A stretch of 64,000 bases of DNA from Saprospiraceae bacterium (GCA_020631135.1 JAHDHU010000003.1:8717-72716), one strand, 5' to 3'. Counted from the stretch's first letter, positions 1 through 9,232 are shown. Notes: generated by a model from the sequence alone, not told the origin. Program-made: numbers and translations.

Positions 1-840
1 GCCAATGAAGGAATGGGAAATACCGCTGGAGCAGCTAGGTATAAAAATCGCTTAACAGAAAAATATCCAAATGCGAAATTTTCAAGATCCTTACTTGATC
101 CAAATTATGTAGAAAATCAACTTAAAGAACAAAATAGTAATGATGAATTCTACGATGTTACCTATGGTATCTTCCAAGATGGAAATCATCAAGAAGTGCT
201 AAAAAGAGTTGATGACGCATTTAATCGATTGGAAAAATCTCATCCTTTATTGCCAAAATTTGCACTTCTACAATCTATGTCTGTTGGTAGCATAAATGGC
301 AAAGACGAATATATCAGTTCTCTGCAAAAACTTATTGCAAGATATCCAAATACAAAAGAAGAGACACGAGCTAAAGAGATTTTGAGATTTATACGAGGTG
401 ATAAAAAGGCTTTTGACAGCAGATTATTTGATGAGGACTCTGAAGATTTTTCAAGAGATGACGACAAACTCCATTATATAATAATTGTGATCCATGATTG
501 GTCAGAAGAAAAGCTTCAGAATGCGAAAATTGCAGTCAGCAATTACAACAAGCAGTATCATCAACTCGAAAAATTAAGAATATCAGACCTTCCTTTAAAC
601 AAAGAAGATGGAACGCAACTTATCCTTGTTCGTAAATTTAGAAATAAGGATAAAGCGATGAAGTACTTTACAGGTACAGTAAAAAATTCGTCTGACTTTA
701 TAAATCCTAATACTGTAGGGTTTGACGTTTTCGCTGCAACTCAAAAGAACTACAGAGAAATCGCTAAGAAAAAAGGAATCGCTGAATACAGAGCCTTTTT
801 CGATAAGTATTATTTGACGAATGAAAAAGGAGATAAATAA
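1..840 (+). CDS. porW: PorW/SprE-like TPR protein, 3' part
   Basis: The frame is open from the first base of the window, so this is the C-terminal part of a longer gene; the first internal ATG is at 13 but is not the true start. The visible 279 residues begin with helical TPR-like sequence (periodic A/L/Y and a Lys-Tyr-Pro-Asn turn). From about residue 155 they end in a compact alpha/beta domain whose pattern (LHYIIIVIHDW, LILVRKF, YFTGTVKN, YRAFFDKYY) resembles the C-terminal domain of PorW/SprE. That family consists of outer-membrane-associated TPR lipoproteins needed for type IX secretion and gliding. The lipoprotein signal would lie off the left edge. The gene converges on the minus-strand operon that ends 2 bases away. 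The window holds several T9SS cargo proteins, which fits. The family assignment is from motif memory. Confidence 0.6.
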   Translation, partial: ANEGMGNTAGAARYKNRLTEKYPNAKFSRSLLDPNYVENQLKEQNSNDEFYDVTYGIFQDGNHQEVLKRVDDAFNRLEKSHPLLPKFALLQSMSVGSINGKDEYISSLQKLIARYPNTKEETRAKEILRFIRGDKKAFDSRLFDEDSEDFSRDDDKLHYIIIVIHDWSEEKLQNAKIAVSNYNKQYHQLEKLRISDLPLNKEDGTQLILVRKFRNKDKAMKYFTGTVKNSSDFINPNTVGFDVFAATQKNYREIAKKKGIAEYRAFFDKYYLTNEKGDK

Positions 841-842
841 AA

Positions 843-1244
843 CTAGACAGATTTAGATTGTTCTGTTTCTACCTTAGATTGAACCAATAAGAAGTGGGTT
901 TCGAACACCGTAAAAATTAAGTACACCATCAAAAATGGCAAGATAAAAAATCTGCTCTCTGGCATCGTGTACTTGTAATATACAGCGACCAAGACAAAGC
1001 ACGCTAAAATCTTAATTATAACATTTATAATGATAATCCTTATAAATAAATACTTGTCCTTGGATCTGAGTGTTCGTTTACAAACGTAAAAAACTATTAA
1101 ACTTAAGACAGTAAATAAAACAATTCCTAAAATACCAAGGTTCCAGTCACCATTGTCTCCCAAAAAATAATTGATTCCAGTCAAAACCACCAAAGAACCA
1201 AGTATGGATAAAAACAAGGCTTGAGTAAACTTGGAGTTGGTCAT
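843..1244 (-). CDS. Four-helix membrane protein next to AtpZ
   Basis: A 133-residue protein with four clear hydrophobic segments (about residues 9-28, 35-54, 68-90 and 97-117) and short charged loops. It is the last gene of a three-gene operon with bactofilin and AtpZ, and its start overlaps the AtpZ stop by 4 bases, so the two are probably translationally coupled. In many Bacteroidota a small multi-pass protein of this kind sits between atpZ and atpB and is thought to play the part of the AtpI-type assembly subunit. That is an inference from position, since I see no diagnostic motif. Here no atpB follows, because the next gene is convergent. Confidence 0.6.
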   Translation of the reverse strand: MTNSKFTQALFLSILGSLVVLTGINYFLGDNGDWNLGILGIVLFTVLSLIVFYVCKRTLRSKDKYLFIRIIIINVIIKILACFVLVAVYYKYTMPESRFFILPFLMVYLIFTVFETHFLLVQSKVETEQSKSV

Positions 1245-1459
1245 TTGTCTTTTTCGAGATCCTTAATTAATTTATAGAAAAAAGCTCCTAATGCTAAAAA
1301 AATAAAAAGTAGCGTAAATAGAGGAAATTGAAATTCAAATCGTTGGTCTAAAAATTGACCACCATATGTAGAAATAAGAATTAAAACAAAAAGCTGAATT
1401 ATAATGCCAGAATACTTTAGATAAGCTCTAACATTGGTTTTCTGTTTTTTCTTTTTCAA
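1241..1459 (-). CDS. AtpZ/AtpI-family F0F1 ATPase accessory protein
   Basis: A 72-residue protein with a Lys-rich N-terminus and two membrane helices (about 15-33 and 44-62) joined by a short loop containing GGQFLDQRF. This matches the small AtpZ/AtpI family (putative F0F1-ATPase subunit), which helps assemble the c-ring or import Mg/Ca in other bacteria. It follows the bactofilin gene after a 2-base gap and overlaps the next gene by 4 bases, so all three are one transcript. The usual downstream ATP synthase genes are absent here. Confidence 0.7.
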   Translation of the reverse strand: MKKKKQKTNVRAYLKYSGIIIQLFVLILISTYGGQFLDQRFEFQFPLFTLLFIFLALGAFFYKLIKDLEKDK

Positions 1460-1461
1460 TT

Positions 1462-1878
1462 TTAGTTTGCCAACTTAATAGGCTCCTGCCCTACCATCTT
1501 TTTGACAGCCGCACCAGTATTGCAACTCACATTAAAAACAGCTCCGCTTTCTACATTGACATTACCAACCGTAATATCACCAGTTACTCTCGCTGAAGTT
1601 TTTACGACCAATAAATCATCCACTTTCAAGGTACCATCAAAATTTCCTTCTATCACCGCATTAGAACAACTAACTTCCCCATCTACCTTCCCGCTAGGTC
1701 CAATAATTAATTTTCCTTTACAAATGAGGTTTCCTATGAGACTTCCATCTATTCGAAAATCATTTTCAGCATGGATATTACCATCCACTTTGGTTCCATT
1801 TACCAGGCTATTAATAGAGTTAGGTGAGCTTGTTTTCACACTTACAGTGGTGTCAGAAGTTTTTTTTGATCCAAACAT
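1462..1878 (-). CDS. Bactofilin family protein
   Basis: A 138-residue cytoskeletal protein. After a short disordered Ser/Thr-rich N-terminus (residues 1-25) comes the bactofilin domain (about 28-125). Its repeated short strands follow a hydrophobic-Gly pattern (VDGNIHAENDFRIDGSLIGN, then GKVDGEVSCSNAVIEGNFDG, then ARVTGDITVGNVNVESGAVF), typical of the right-handed beta-helix that polymerises without nucleotide. Family members act in cell shape, stalk formation or as scaffolds on the inner membrane. It heads the operon with AtpZ and the four-helix membrane protein, an arrangement I recall as common in Bacteroidota upstream of ATP synthase genes. Confidence 0.85.
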   Translation of the reverse strand: MFGSKKTSDTTVSVKTSSPNSINSLVNGTKVDGNIHAENDFRIDGSLIGNLICKGKLIIGPSGKVDGEVSCSNAVIEGNFDGTLKVDDLLVVKTSARVTGDITVGNVNVESGAVFNVSCNTGAAVKKMVGQEPIKLAN

Positions 1879-1969
1879 TAGAATTACTGTTTTTGGTTAA
1901 AAATTATTGAGGTATATACAAATTAGGGAATATTGTCCTCAATTTCGAAAGCTATGGAATTAAAAAACA

Positions 1970-2004
1970 AATGAGGTTTCAATCTAATTTATTGAAACCT
2001 CATT
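1970..2004 (-). terminator. Strong rho-independent terminator of the PorP/SprF gene
   Basis: A perfect 14-bp inverted repeat (AATGAGGTTTCAAT and its complement, 7-base loop CTAATTT). On the minus strand the stem is followed by TTTTTTAATT. It lies 28 bases past the stop of the minus-strand PorP/SprF gene. Confidence 0.85.
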
Positions 2005-2031
2005 ATCAATATCTTTTATAAAATTTCTCTT

Positions 2032-3087
2032 TTAGAATCTTGGGCAGTATACATTACGTCTTTCTGGTCCACAGATCTCATAGCTCATAGAAAATTCAAA
2101 AGAACCATTAAAAGTTGCGGCTTGAGCAAACTTAGAAACGGTAGCATCATAACTAAAGCCAATACCAAATTGACCAGAATTAAATCTTGTCGATACGATA
2201 AATGCATCAGAATGTAGTCCACCAGTATCTTTTGTACCTATTCTATACCATCCACCTATTTGCCAAGATTGCGCTTGAGTTCTAGAATTACCCAAAGCAA
2301 ATCTTAAACTCGTACCAAAGTTTACTTCTCTTTGTTGACCTTGGAAAAAAGCAACAACACCAGGAAGTACACTTACTTTAGGTTTTAACTCAAATTGACC
2401 ACCTGCGTGGAATGTCAATTTAGAATATAGAGATACTACATTTTGGTAGAAAGAAATATTGGCTTGATTTAAATGTGCCATTGCAAGACCTACATAATAA
2501 TTGTTTCTTTGGTCCATCACATTAAAAAACAATATTCCAGCGCCTAGATCCGCGAATAAGAAATCCAGGTTATTACTTTGAAGAAATGGCTCATTGTCTG
2601 GAATGGTTGGATCAAATCCTCCATTACCATCATGTTGGGTTGGCCATCTTAATTCTCCTGGTTTTATTCTTCTTTGCGTAACCGCAGCATCAGCTCCAAC
2701 TACAAGATACTTCGCACTTTGTCTGTAACCTCCCATCTTTTTGGAATAAGACAAAGAAAGTCTTCCTTGCGTCGTACCGAATCTAGATTCACCTGCTACA
2801 TCTCCCCATAAAGTACCTCCTATACCAAAATAGTCTGTTCTTCCGACAGCAACTTTCTGATCATAGGAAGCCGAATATGTATTATATGCATTATCCACTA
2901 ATGCCGGAGACCATTGATTTCTATAATTAACTACCATTCTCGTTTTACAATTTAAAACTCCTGTTAAAGCAGGGTTTAAGTTTAGAGGAGACATGTAAAA
3001 CTGAGAAAAATGGATGTCCTGAGCACTCAATCCGCCGCAAACAGAGAATGCAATCAAGAACAATAAAGATCTCATACCTTTCTTCAT
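2032..3087 (-). CDS. PorP/SprF family type IX secretion outer membrane protein
   Basis: A 351-residue outer membrane protein. The frame is open further upstream (to 3210), but the ATG at 3087 is preferred because it gives a clean signal peptide (MKKGMRSLLFLIAFSVCGGLSAQ). The mature start reads DIHFSQFYMSPLNLNPALTG, which is diagnostic of PorP/SprF proteins, the membrane partners of T9SS and of gliding adhesins. The rest is beta-barrel-like sequence with alternating aromatic strands and ends in a Cys-containing YEICGPERRNVYCPRF tail. In this family such proteins often pair with a large cargo protein, but none is adjacent here, so it is either a general component or serves cargo encoded elsewhere. 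A strong terminator follows. Confidence 0.88.
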   Translation of the reverse strand: MKKGMRSLLFLIAFSVCGGLSAQDIHFSQFYMSPLNLNPALTGVLNCKTRMVVNYRNQWSPALVDNAYNTYSASYDQKVAVGRTDYFGIGGTLWGDVAGESRFGTTQGRLSLSYSKKMGGYRQSAKYLVVGADAAVTQRRIKPGELRWPTQHDGNGGFDPTIPDNEPFLQSNNLDFLFADLGAGILFFNVMDQRNNYYVGLAMAHLNQANISFYQNVVSLYSKLTFHAGGQFELKPKVSVLPGVVAFFQGQQREVNFGTSLRFALGNSRTQAQSWQIGGWYRIGTKDTGGLHSDAFIVSTRFNSGQFGIGFSYDATVSKFAQAATFNGSFEFSMSYEICGPERRNVYCPRF

Positions 3088-3242
3088 AATTTTAATCTTT
3101 TCAATCGTAAAGCTATCCGCCAAAACAACAGTATTCTTTTCGTAGAGATTGGTACTAAAGTTAGTAATTCTCATAGAAAACAAGACAAATGACTTGCCAA
3201 TAAAATACATTTAACAGAACAATGTTACTTAACACATATAAA

Positions 3243-4349
3243 CTAATTATAATCCAATCTCGCAAGAGCACCGAATTCTTCAATTAGCAAGTTGTCAAAC
3301 CGATCCGCTGAGTCAAAAAGTTCTTGTAAATAACGTTTCGCTGTTCTTTTGTCAAAGTATTGATCGTAAATGAGGAGGGATAAAATAATACGTTGGCCTT
3401 TGACGCTAAAAGTAAGACCCTTTAAATGATAATTCTGCTGCAAAAGGTAGGTATATAATGGTTTTATGTCCTTTTTGGGCAACTTGCACAGGTATGCATC
3501 TCCTACGATCAAACCCGTTTTCTCGTAGTACGAAATATTGATATCGGCAGATCCATGTTTAATTTGCCAATTACTTGGTCCTTTTCTACATAAATCAATA
3601 TTATATCCTAAGTCGATGATCAATTCTTCGACAGACTTGTTAATTCCCAAAGCTTCGTAATCATCTAAATCAGAGATCATCGAAATTTTTGTTCCGCACT
3701 CGGGACAATAACCTTCCTCTACCCTGCTTTCAAAGACAATATTCGCGCAAGCGTTACATCTTACTCCTTTTTCACTTTGCAAACAAAAATCATTTAAGGT
3801 TTTGTGCAAAACATCTATTGGCAATGAAAAACCAATATTATTACCATCTCGAATAATAAAGGTGTTTACTCCTATTACCCTTCCAGAAAAATCCACTAGT
3901 GGACCTCCACTATTTCCCGGATTTAAAGCAGCATCATGTTGAAAATATTTTACATTTTTTTGAAAATGGGAAAGATTCGACAAAATGCCTTGAGTGGCGG
4001 TAAATTTTAAACCAAAGGGATGTCCCGCTGCCAATACTCCGTCTCCGACGGAATAATCTGTATCCATGCTTAGATCAACTTTGGGCATCCCATGATTTTT
4101 AGGAGCCATCAAAAACGCCAAATCATACAAAGGATCTACATAAACGATTTGCACAAGTTGCTTTTCAAACTTTTCACCATCTACGACGACAGACTTATTG
4201 TTTCTAATGACATGCTCATTGGTTACGATAAGATTATACTTCGATAGAAAAAAGCCAGTTCCTGTACTGTATGGAGTTGCCAATTGAACAACCACCTCTC
4301 TATACTTTTCTATAATCGCCTGGATACTCATCTCATTAAACATTGACAT
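3243..4349 (-). CDS. HtrA-like trypsin-type serine protease with zinc ribbon and C-terminal YbjN-like module
   Basis: With the ATG at 4349 the protein has 368 residues; GTG 4376 and ATG 4343 or 4331 are also possible, and 4331 would avoid overlap with the upstream gene. The N-terminal half is an S1C protease with a complete triad: His46 in TNEHVI, Asp76 in DPLYDLAF and Ser147 in NPGNSGGPL. There is no signal peptide and no PDZ domain, so it is probably cytoplasmic. Next comes a four-cysteine zinc ribbon (Cys198, 201, 215, 218; CX2C-X13-CX2C). The last 130 residues (SWQIKHGSADINISYYEK, LYTYLLQQNYHLKGLTFSV) look like a YbjN or type III chaperone fold. It is the second gene of a two-gene operon with the 446-residue protein, which seems to carry a related module. 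Protease assignment is firm; the C-terminal fold is an inference. Confidence 0.8.
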   Translation of the reverse strand: MSMFNEMSIQAIIEKYREVVVQLATPYSTGTGFFLSKYNLIVTNEHVIRNNKSVVVDGEKFEKQLVQIVYVDPLYDLAFLMAPKNHGMPKVDLSMDTDYSVGDGVLAAGHPFGLKFTATQGILSNLSHFQKNVKYFQHDAALNPGNSGGPLVDFSGRVIGVNTFIIRDGNNIGFSLPIDVLHKTLNDFCLQSEKGVRCNACANIVFESRVEEGYCPECGTKISMISDLDDYEALGINKSVEELIIDLGYNIDLCRKGPSNWQIKHGSADINISYYEKTGLIVGDAYLCKLPKKDIKPLYTYLLQQNYHLKGLTFSVKGQRIILSLLIYDQYFDKRTAKRYLQELFDSADRFDNLLIEEFGALARLDYN

Positions 4350-5676
4350 TTTTACTTGGAGAAAGTGACATCGCACTCAGCATCAGTAAGTAAGTTTTAG
4401 AAAAATTTAAAACTGAATCAAAATTGAGCATTTTGGTATCCGCTTCAATCGAACCATATTCCTCAGAATATATTCTTGATATCTTTTTTATCTCATTGTT
4501 GATAGCGGATTTATTTAATTTATCATTTTCGAAAAAATTATAATTAAATCCCAACTTTTCAAAAAATTTAAAATTGACTATCAAATAATATAAATGTAAA
4601 AAGGCTTTATCTGGTGATGGTAAAGAATAGTTAAACAAACAATAGCCGACCATGTAATTATAAATGCTTTGAGCTATATGATAATGTCCATTATTTTCAT
4701 AGAACTTAACATTAGGCAATTCTCCTTTGATAAATTCAACCAGGCGATCGTGCCCTGAAGGTTGCGTAATACCAAAAGTAGACGTTACTTCATATAGTTC
4801 TTCTTTAAAATTTTCAAAACTTCGTTCACGCAGATTTTTAAGTTCAGCACAAAGGTTTGCATTTTTTAAACCAGCTTGATCTCCATTGTTCTCAAAAAAC
4901 TCTCGATGTAGTTTTTCGAACTTTTCCATGGTGTAACCTTCAGGTTTTAACAGGTAATCCAATCGATAGATAACATCGAGACATAAGTACGCTAATGCTC
5001 CTGGATAATTATCCAAATTAATCTTAGAATCTTTGCGAATCGCGAAAACTTTATCGATTTCGTTTTGAAGAAAATCAAATTTAACCTTTAAGTGTTCGGT
5101 CGGGATTTGTTTAATGTGGCTCGTATTGATGGCTTCCAAGTTGCCAAATTCACTTTCTAAAATATCATCTTGTTTATCCGAATTTAAAGCAATCTCTTTG
5201 AGTCCGTAATACAATTTATATGGATTGGTATCTCTGGTTTTAGCGTCAAAAATCATCGTGATCCAGTTATTGGCATCCAAGGCATATCGACCATACTTTA
5301 AACTAAAATTAAGTTCTAACAAACGTCTCAGCAATCCAATATTTAATGATTCAGCCTTGGCAATTTTGGACTCTACTCTGATATTCATGGGATCCGCGGT
5401 ACCAACCAATAGTTTAGATCCTTGGAATATTTCGAAATAAACGATACCATCTGTGGTTTTAAATTTTACATTTTCGGAATCATCATCTCTTAAGTAAAAG
5501 AAAAAGTTTTCGAAGCAGGATAGATAATTTTCTTTATCAAATTCGGCCATAGCTCTATCCCAAGCTTCATATTTATCTCGATCCTTATATGCATCAGTAT
5601 ACCTTCCAAAAACAATGTCAGGTTGTTCTTGAGCACTACTCGATGAAAGTCCAAATAATTTTTTAAGTATATCCAC
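4336..5676 (-). CDS. Unknown 446-residue protein with YbjN/CesT-like segment
   Basis: Not recognised as a named family. It starts MDILKKLFGLSSSSAQ and has no signal peptide or membrane helix, so it should be cytoplasmic. Residues 70-145 (VYFEIFQGSKLLVG, LLRRLLELNFSLKYGRYALD, NWITMIFD) follow the strand-helix-strand pattern of YbjN/CesT-like chaperone folds. The remaining 300 residues are mainly helical with many aromatics (ALAYLCLDVIYRLDYLLKPEGY; FLHLYYLIVNFKFFEKLGFNYNFF) and could be a helical-repeat or TPR-like domain. It is the first gene of the operon and overlaps the HtrA-like protease gene, which implies that the two act together, perhaps as adaptor and protease. I recall similar proteins in other Bacteroidota, always without function. 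Confidence 0.75.
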   Translation of the reverse strand: MDILKKLFGLSSSSAQEQPDIVFGRYTDAYKDRDKYEAWDRAMAEFDKENYLSCFENFFFYLRDDDSENVKFKTTDGIVYFEIFQGSKLLVGTADPMNIRVESKIAKAESLNIGLLRRLLELNFSLKYGRYALDANNWITMIFDAKTRDTNPYKLYYGLKEIALNSDKQDDILESEFGNLEAINTSHIKQIPTEHLKVKFDFLQNEIDKVFAIRKDSKINLDNYPGALAYLCLDVIYRLDYLLKPEGYTMEKFEKLHREFFENNGDQAGLKNANLCAELKNLRERSFENFKEELYEVTSTFGITQPSGHDRLVEFIKGELPNVKFYENNGHYHIAQSIYNYMVGYCLFNYSLPSPDKAFLHLYYLIVNFKFFEKLGFNYNFFENDKLNKSAINNEIKKISRIYSEEYGSIEADTKMLNFDSVLNFSKTYLLMLSAMSLSPSKNVNV

Positions 5677-5758
5677 AACTGCTAATGCAAGTATCGAAAT
5701 TAAAAATAAAACTAGAACCCGAGGTTATGTCCAAAGGAAGTATCTTTCAAGCGTGAAA

Positions 5759-6709
5759 ATGCGAACCGAAATAAAGCTGGAAAAAACAAAAATCTCACTG
5801 GATTTTCAAAGCAAACTTATGTTCATCGGCAGTTGCTTTGCTGAGAACATCGGGGAACTTATTTCCATTCGAAAATTTAAAAATTGTATCAATCCTCTCG
5901 GCATAAGCTATAATCCATATTCTCTTCTCAAGAATATGGAGTTTATCATGTCTAATCAAGATTTGAAAAAAGAGCAGATTAACTTCGATGGAGAGAAGTA
6001 TTTTCACTTTGCTTTTCATGGAACAAACAATAGAAGCAATCAAGAAGAATACTTGCAAAAGCTCTCAGAAAAAACGGAAAAGGCACATCAATTTTTGACC
6101 TGCGCCAATGTTGTTTTTTTGAGCTTAGGTACGTCCCATGTTTTTGAACATCAAACTTTTGGAATTGTCAATAATTGTCACAAACAGCCTAATCAGTTAT
6201 TTGAACGCAAGCTTTTAGATCATTCGACCACGGTCTCGATTTTAAAAACCCTTTGTCAGAAACTATCTCTATTTAATCCAGCCATGAAAATCATCTTTAC
6301 AGTTAGTCCAATAAGACATTTAAGAGATGGATTGGTAAAAGATCGAAGAAGCAAATCAGTGCTAATTTCTGCATTGAGTGAAATTATCGATCAAAAAAAT
6401 ATTTTTTATTTTCCTTCATACGAAATCTTGGTAGACGATTTAAGAGATTATCGTTTTTACAAGGCTGACATGATCCATCCAAGCCAACAAGCCATAGCAT
6501 ATATCTGGGAATCCTTCAAAAGTTCATATTTCAATAAGGTAACATTGGAAAAAATGGAAGGGTTAGATAATCTAATTCAGCGCCTAAATCACATTCCGCG
6601 AAAGCGACATGGTGTTGAATTTGAAAAATTTATTTCCAAATTAAAACAGGACATTCTCGCCTACCCGGAGTTGGACTTCTCATCAGAATTAAAAAACTTG
6701 GAACAATAA
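5759..6709 (+). CDS. GSCFA domain protein
   Basis: A 316-residue cytoplasmic protein containing the family signature FIGSCFAENIGE near residue 25, from which the GSCFA family takes its name. Later conserved elements fit the SGNH/GDSL hydrolase-like fold proposed for this family: SLGTSHVFE (about residue 122), FTVSPIRHLRDG (about 180) and DMIHPSQQAIAYIW (about 240, holding the candidate catalytic Asp-His). The enzymatic reaction is unknown; the family may act on acylated or polysaccharide substrates. The ATG at 5759 is preferred for similarity to the usual MFRTE-type start; a GTG at 5753 is 12 bases from an AAGGAAG ribosome-binding site (5734-5740) and is equally plausible. It diverges from the 446-residue protein gene. 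Confidence 0.85.
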   Translation: MRTEIKLEKTKISLDFQSKLMFIGSCFAENIGELISIRKFKNCINPLGISYNPYSLLKNMEFIMSNQDLKKEQINFDGEKYFHFAFHGTNNRSNQEEYLQKLSEKTEKAHQFLTCANVVFLSLGTSHVFEHQTFGIVNNCHKQPNQLFERKLLDHSTTVSILKTLCQKLSLFNPAMKIIFTVSPIRHLRDGLVKDRRSKSVLISALSEIIDQKNIFYFPSYEILVDDLRDYRFYKADMIHPSQQAIAYIWESFKSSYFNKVTLEKMEGLDNLIQRLNHIPRKRHGVEFEKFISKLKQDILAYPELDFSSELKNLEQ

Positions 6710-6820
6710 TTTTTAAAGCAATCGTTTGTATCAAACGGACATTTGTATGCGATTTGTGTTTCTATTGGGTTTCAACTGTCTGCGCAATTTTCTATCTTCT
6801 AGTAAATAACTGCTAATACT

Positions 6821-9232
6821 ATGAAAAAACTTTACTACCTATTCGCTCTAGCCTTGATGACTGGCATCAATCTAGATGCTCAAACTTATGTTAAAATTGA
6901 CGCAGCTGGTTTAAATGACGGAAGCTCATGGGAAAACGCCTACAATAATTTAAACGATGCCATTTCTAATACCTCCAGTGGAGAAATCTGGGTCGCGACA
7001 GGAACCTATCGTCCTCAAAATGCAATGTCTGACTCTTCAGCAACTTTCTTTATTGATAAACCCATTTCACTTTATGGAGGATTTGAAGGATACGAATCTA
7101 ACCTCAATCAAAGAGATTGGTTGAACTACAAAACTATATTAAGTGGAGATATAAATGATGATGATGTAGATGACGATTTTGAAAACAATAAATCCGATAA
7201 TGTTCAGCATGTGATCAGGATTGATAGTTTCATTGGTAATGATATCACTATCAGTGGTTTTGAGATTACTGGAGGTCATAGTTCGGACAATGGTGATTTA
7301 GATTCTGAATTCACCAATGGAGCGGGGATCTTATCCTACAACACTTTACATGTAGAACATTGCAGCTTTTATCAAAATTTTGCTCGTGGTGGTGCTGGGA
7401 TATATGTTCTAGGTTATGATCTAGGAGGTCAGGGCTCAAGTGTCAATGATTGTCAGTTTTATTCGAATAGTGCTACTGCACAAAGTGCAGGGATTTTATA
7501 TGAGGGAATTGTAGATGGCGCTATTGAGAATTGTAGCTTCTCTAACAATCAAACAGCTCGGGGAGCTTTATATCCTTTACGATGTGTAAATCTTACAATT
7601 GATAGTTGTGCCTTTAATTCCAACGTTGCAATCACTAATGACGGCTTTGGAGGTGCAATGTTTGTTTGGGCTGCTCTAGGATTAAATATGAGTTATTGTT
7701 CCTTTACAAATAATCGAGCAGGCAATGGAGCTGTGATGTATTACGATGGACGAGAAATAACTCCAGATCTTTTAGAGCAATTTCCGAACAATATCACTAA
7801 CTGTTTCTTTTCAAACAATCAAGCCGTTGATTGGGGTGGTGGTTGCATTTACAATTGGAGAGGATCATACAATATGAGTAGCTGTACATTTAGTGCAAAT
7901 TCTGCCACAAATGGCTCATGCATCTATAATGGCGGCGAAATTAAAAATATAGAAATTAGGAATTCTCTTTTCCAAAATGGATCTGGAGCAGACTTTGGTG
8001 GTGCTATGCTCTGCTATGGTTCCGAATCTAATTATCTAATTGACAATTGCGATTTCGAGTTTAATCAAGCTGCAATTTCTGGAGGTAGTATGATCGCTGG
8101 CTTTGAGGCAGATGTAACGATTTCTAATTCAACCTTCGTTGAAAATCAAGCTCAATGGGGCGGAGCGATGTATGTTCAAAATTCTTTTACAGATATCTAT
8201 ATTGACAATAGTCGATACGAAGGAAACATGGCTTCTAACAATGGAGGTGCAATTAATTATGCCGGAGCTGGAGAATTTTATATTGATAAATGTGAATTTT
8301 TAGGAAACATCGGTGGTATCGGTGGTGCGTTGAATGTAACAGAATCCTTGGACACAACAGAATTGGCATTTTTTAGCTTATCCAATTCTATTTTGGATTT
8401 TAATGAATCAACCACTCAAGGTGCAGGCCTCAATATTAATGAAACTGAAGCTGTCTTAACTAATAATCAATTTGCATATAACTTAAATACTGATGGTGTA
8501 GCGGGTGGAGCGATATCCATCAACGTTGGAGATTCAATTTCTAGATCTGCCACATTTATTAACAACACCTTGGCTAACAATTTTGCAAACATCGGATCTG
8601 GGATTGCGACATATGAAGGTCTGCTTGATGGAGAGCTTGAGTTGACAATGCAAAATAACATACTATACAATCCGGGTGGTAAAGATTATGAAGTGGAAGA
8701 TGGCACACCAACGGTTATTAGTATGGGTGGAAATGTATCTCGTGACGACTCGACCATTGGTGTCTTAAACAATGACCTGGATCAGAGCCAAGTTACTGAC
8801 CCCGGGTTTATCAATCCTCAATCAGATTTTCATTTGAGCAGTACAAGTCCAATTATTGATCAAGGAGTAAGTAATGGTGCTCCTGAATTTGATTTGGAAG
8901 GTTTGCCAAGGATCAACGAAACTGATCCAGGGGCTTATGAATATCAAACAAGCAACACACAAGAAACTTTGGTGGATCCAAAAGGTGTTTTGGATATTTT
9001 TCCTAATCCTGTTCAAGCTTTCACGAATGTGAAACTTGAAAACAATTGGAGAGGTCAGGTAGAAATAAAAATAGTGGACATACAAGGCAAGGTTATCTCA
9101 AATTATTTTCTTGCCAAAAACATAGACCTATTGGAAAAAAGATTAGACTTACATTATCTAAATTCCGGGATATACGAACTCCTTATTTCGGATGGAGATG
9201 AAATGATTGTCAAATCACTGATAAAAAATTAG
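6821..9232 (+). CDS. T9SS-exported right-handed beta-helix protein
   Basis: An 803-residue secreted protein. A signal peptide (MKKLYYLFALALMTGINLDAQ) is followed by a long parallel beta-helix (about residues 22-690). The helix is built from repeats of the type C-x-F-x-x-N-x-A-x-x-GG-A, as in polymorphic outer-membrane-protein and choice-of-anchor Q domains; the phrase GLPRINETDPGAYEY near residue 700 closes such domains. The last 80 residues are a type A T9SS sorting domain (LDIFPNPVQAFTNVKL, VDIQGKVI, LNSGIYELLISDG). It is predicted to be exported and anchored on the cell surface, where beta-helices of this kind commonly bind or cleave polysaccharide. I see no catalytic signature, so function is open. 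The gene is monocistronic and ends at a strong bidirectional terminator. Confidence 0.88.
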   Translation: MKKLYYLFALALMTGINLDAQTYVKIDAAGLNDGSSWENAYNNLNDAISNTSSGEIWVATGTYRPQNAMSDSSATFFIDKPISLYGGFEGYESNLNQRDWLNYKTILSGDINDDDVDDDFENNKSDNVQHVIRIDSFIGNDITISGFEITGGHSSDNGDLDSEFTNGAGILSYNTLHVEHCSFYQNFARGGAGIYVLGYDLGGQGSSVNDCQFYSNSATAQSAGILYEGIVDGAIENCSFSNNQTARGALYPLRCVNLTIDSCAFNSNVAITNDGFGGAMFVWAALGLNMSYCSFTNNRAGNGAVMYYDGREITPDLLEQFPNNITNCFFSNNQAVDWGGGCIYNWRGSYNMSSCTFSANSATNGSCIYNGGEIKNIEIRNSLFQNGSGADFGGAMLCYGSESNYLIDNCDFEFNQAAISGGSMIAGFEADVTISNSTFVENQAQWGGAMYVQNSFTDIYIDNSRYEGNMASNNGGAINYAGAGEFYIDKCEFLGNIGGIGGALNVTESLDTTELAFFSLSNSILDFNESTTQGAGLNINETEAVLTNNQFAYNLNTDGVAGGAISINVGDSISRSATFINNTLANNFANIGSGIATYEGLLDGELELTMQNNILYNPGGKDYEVEDGTPTVISMGGNVSRDDSTIGVLNNDLDQSQVTDPGFINPQSDFHLSSTSPIIDQGVSNGAPEFDLEGLPRINETDPGAYEYQTSNTQETLVDPKGVLDIFPNPVQAFTNVKLENNWRGQVEIKIVDIQGKVISNYFLAKNIDLLEKRLDLHYLNSGIYELLISDGDEMIVKSLIKN

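Noticed and set aside
3087-3210. N-terminal extension of the PorP/SprF-family protein
   Set aside because: The extra 41 residues precede a complete signal peptide and do not look like a targeting sequence.
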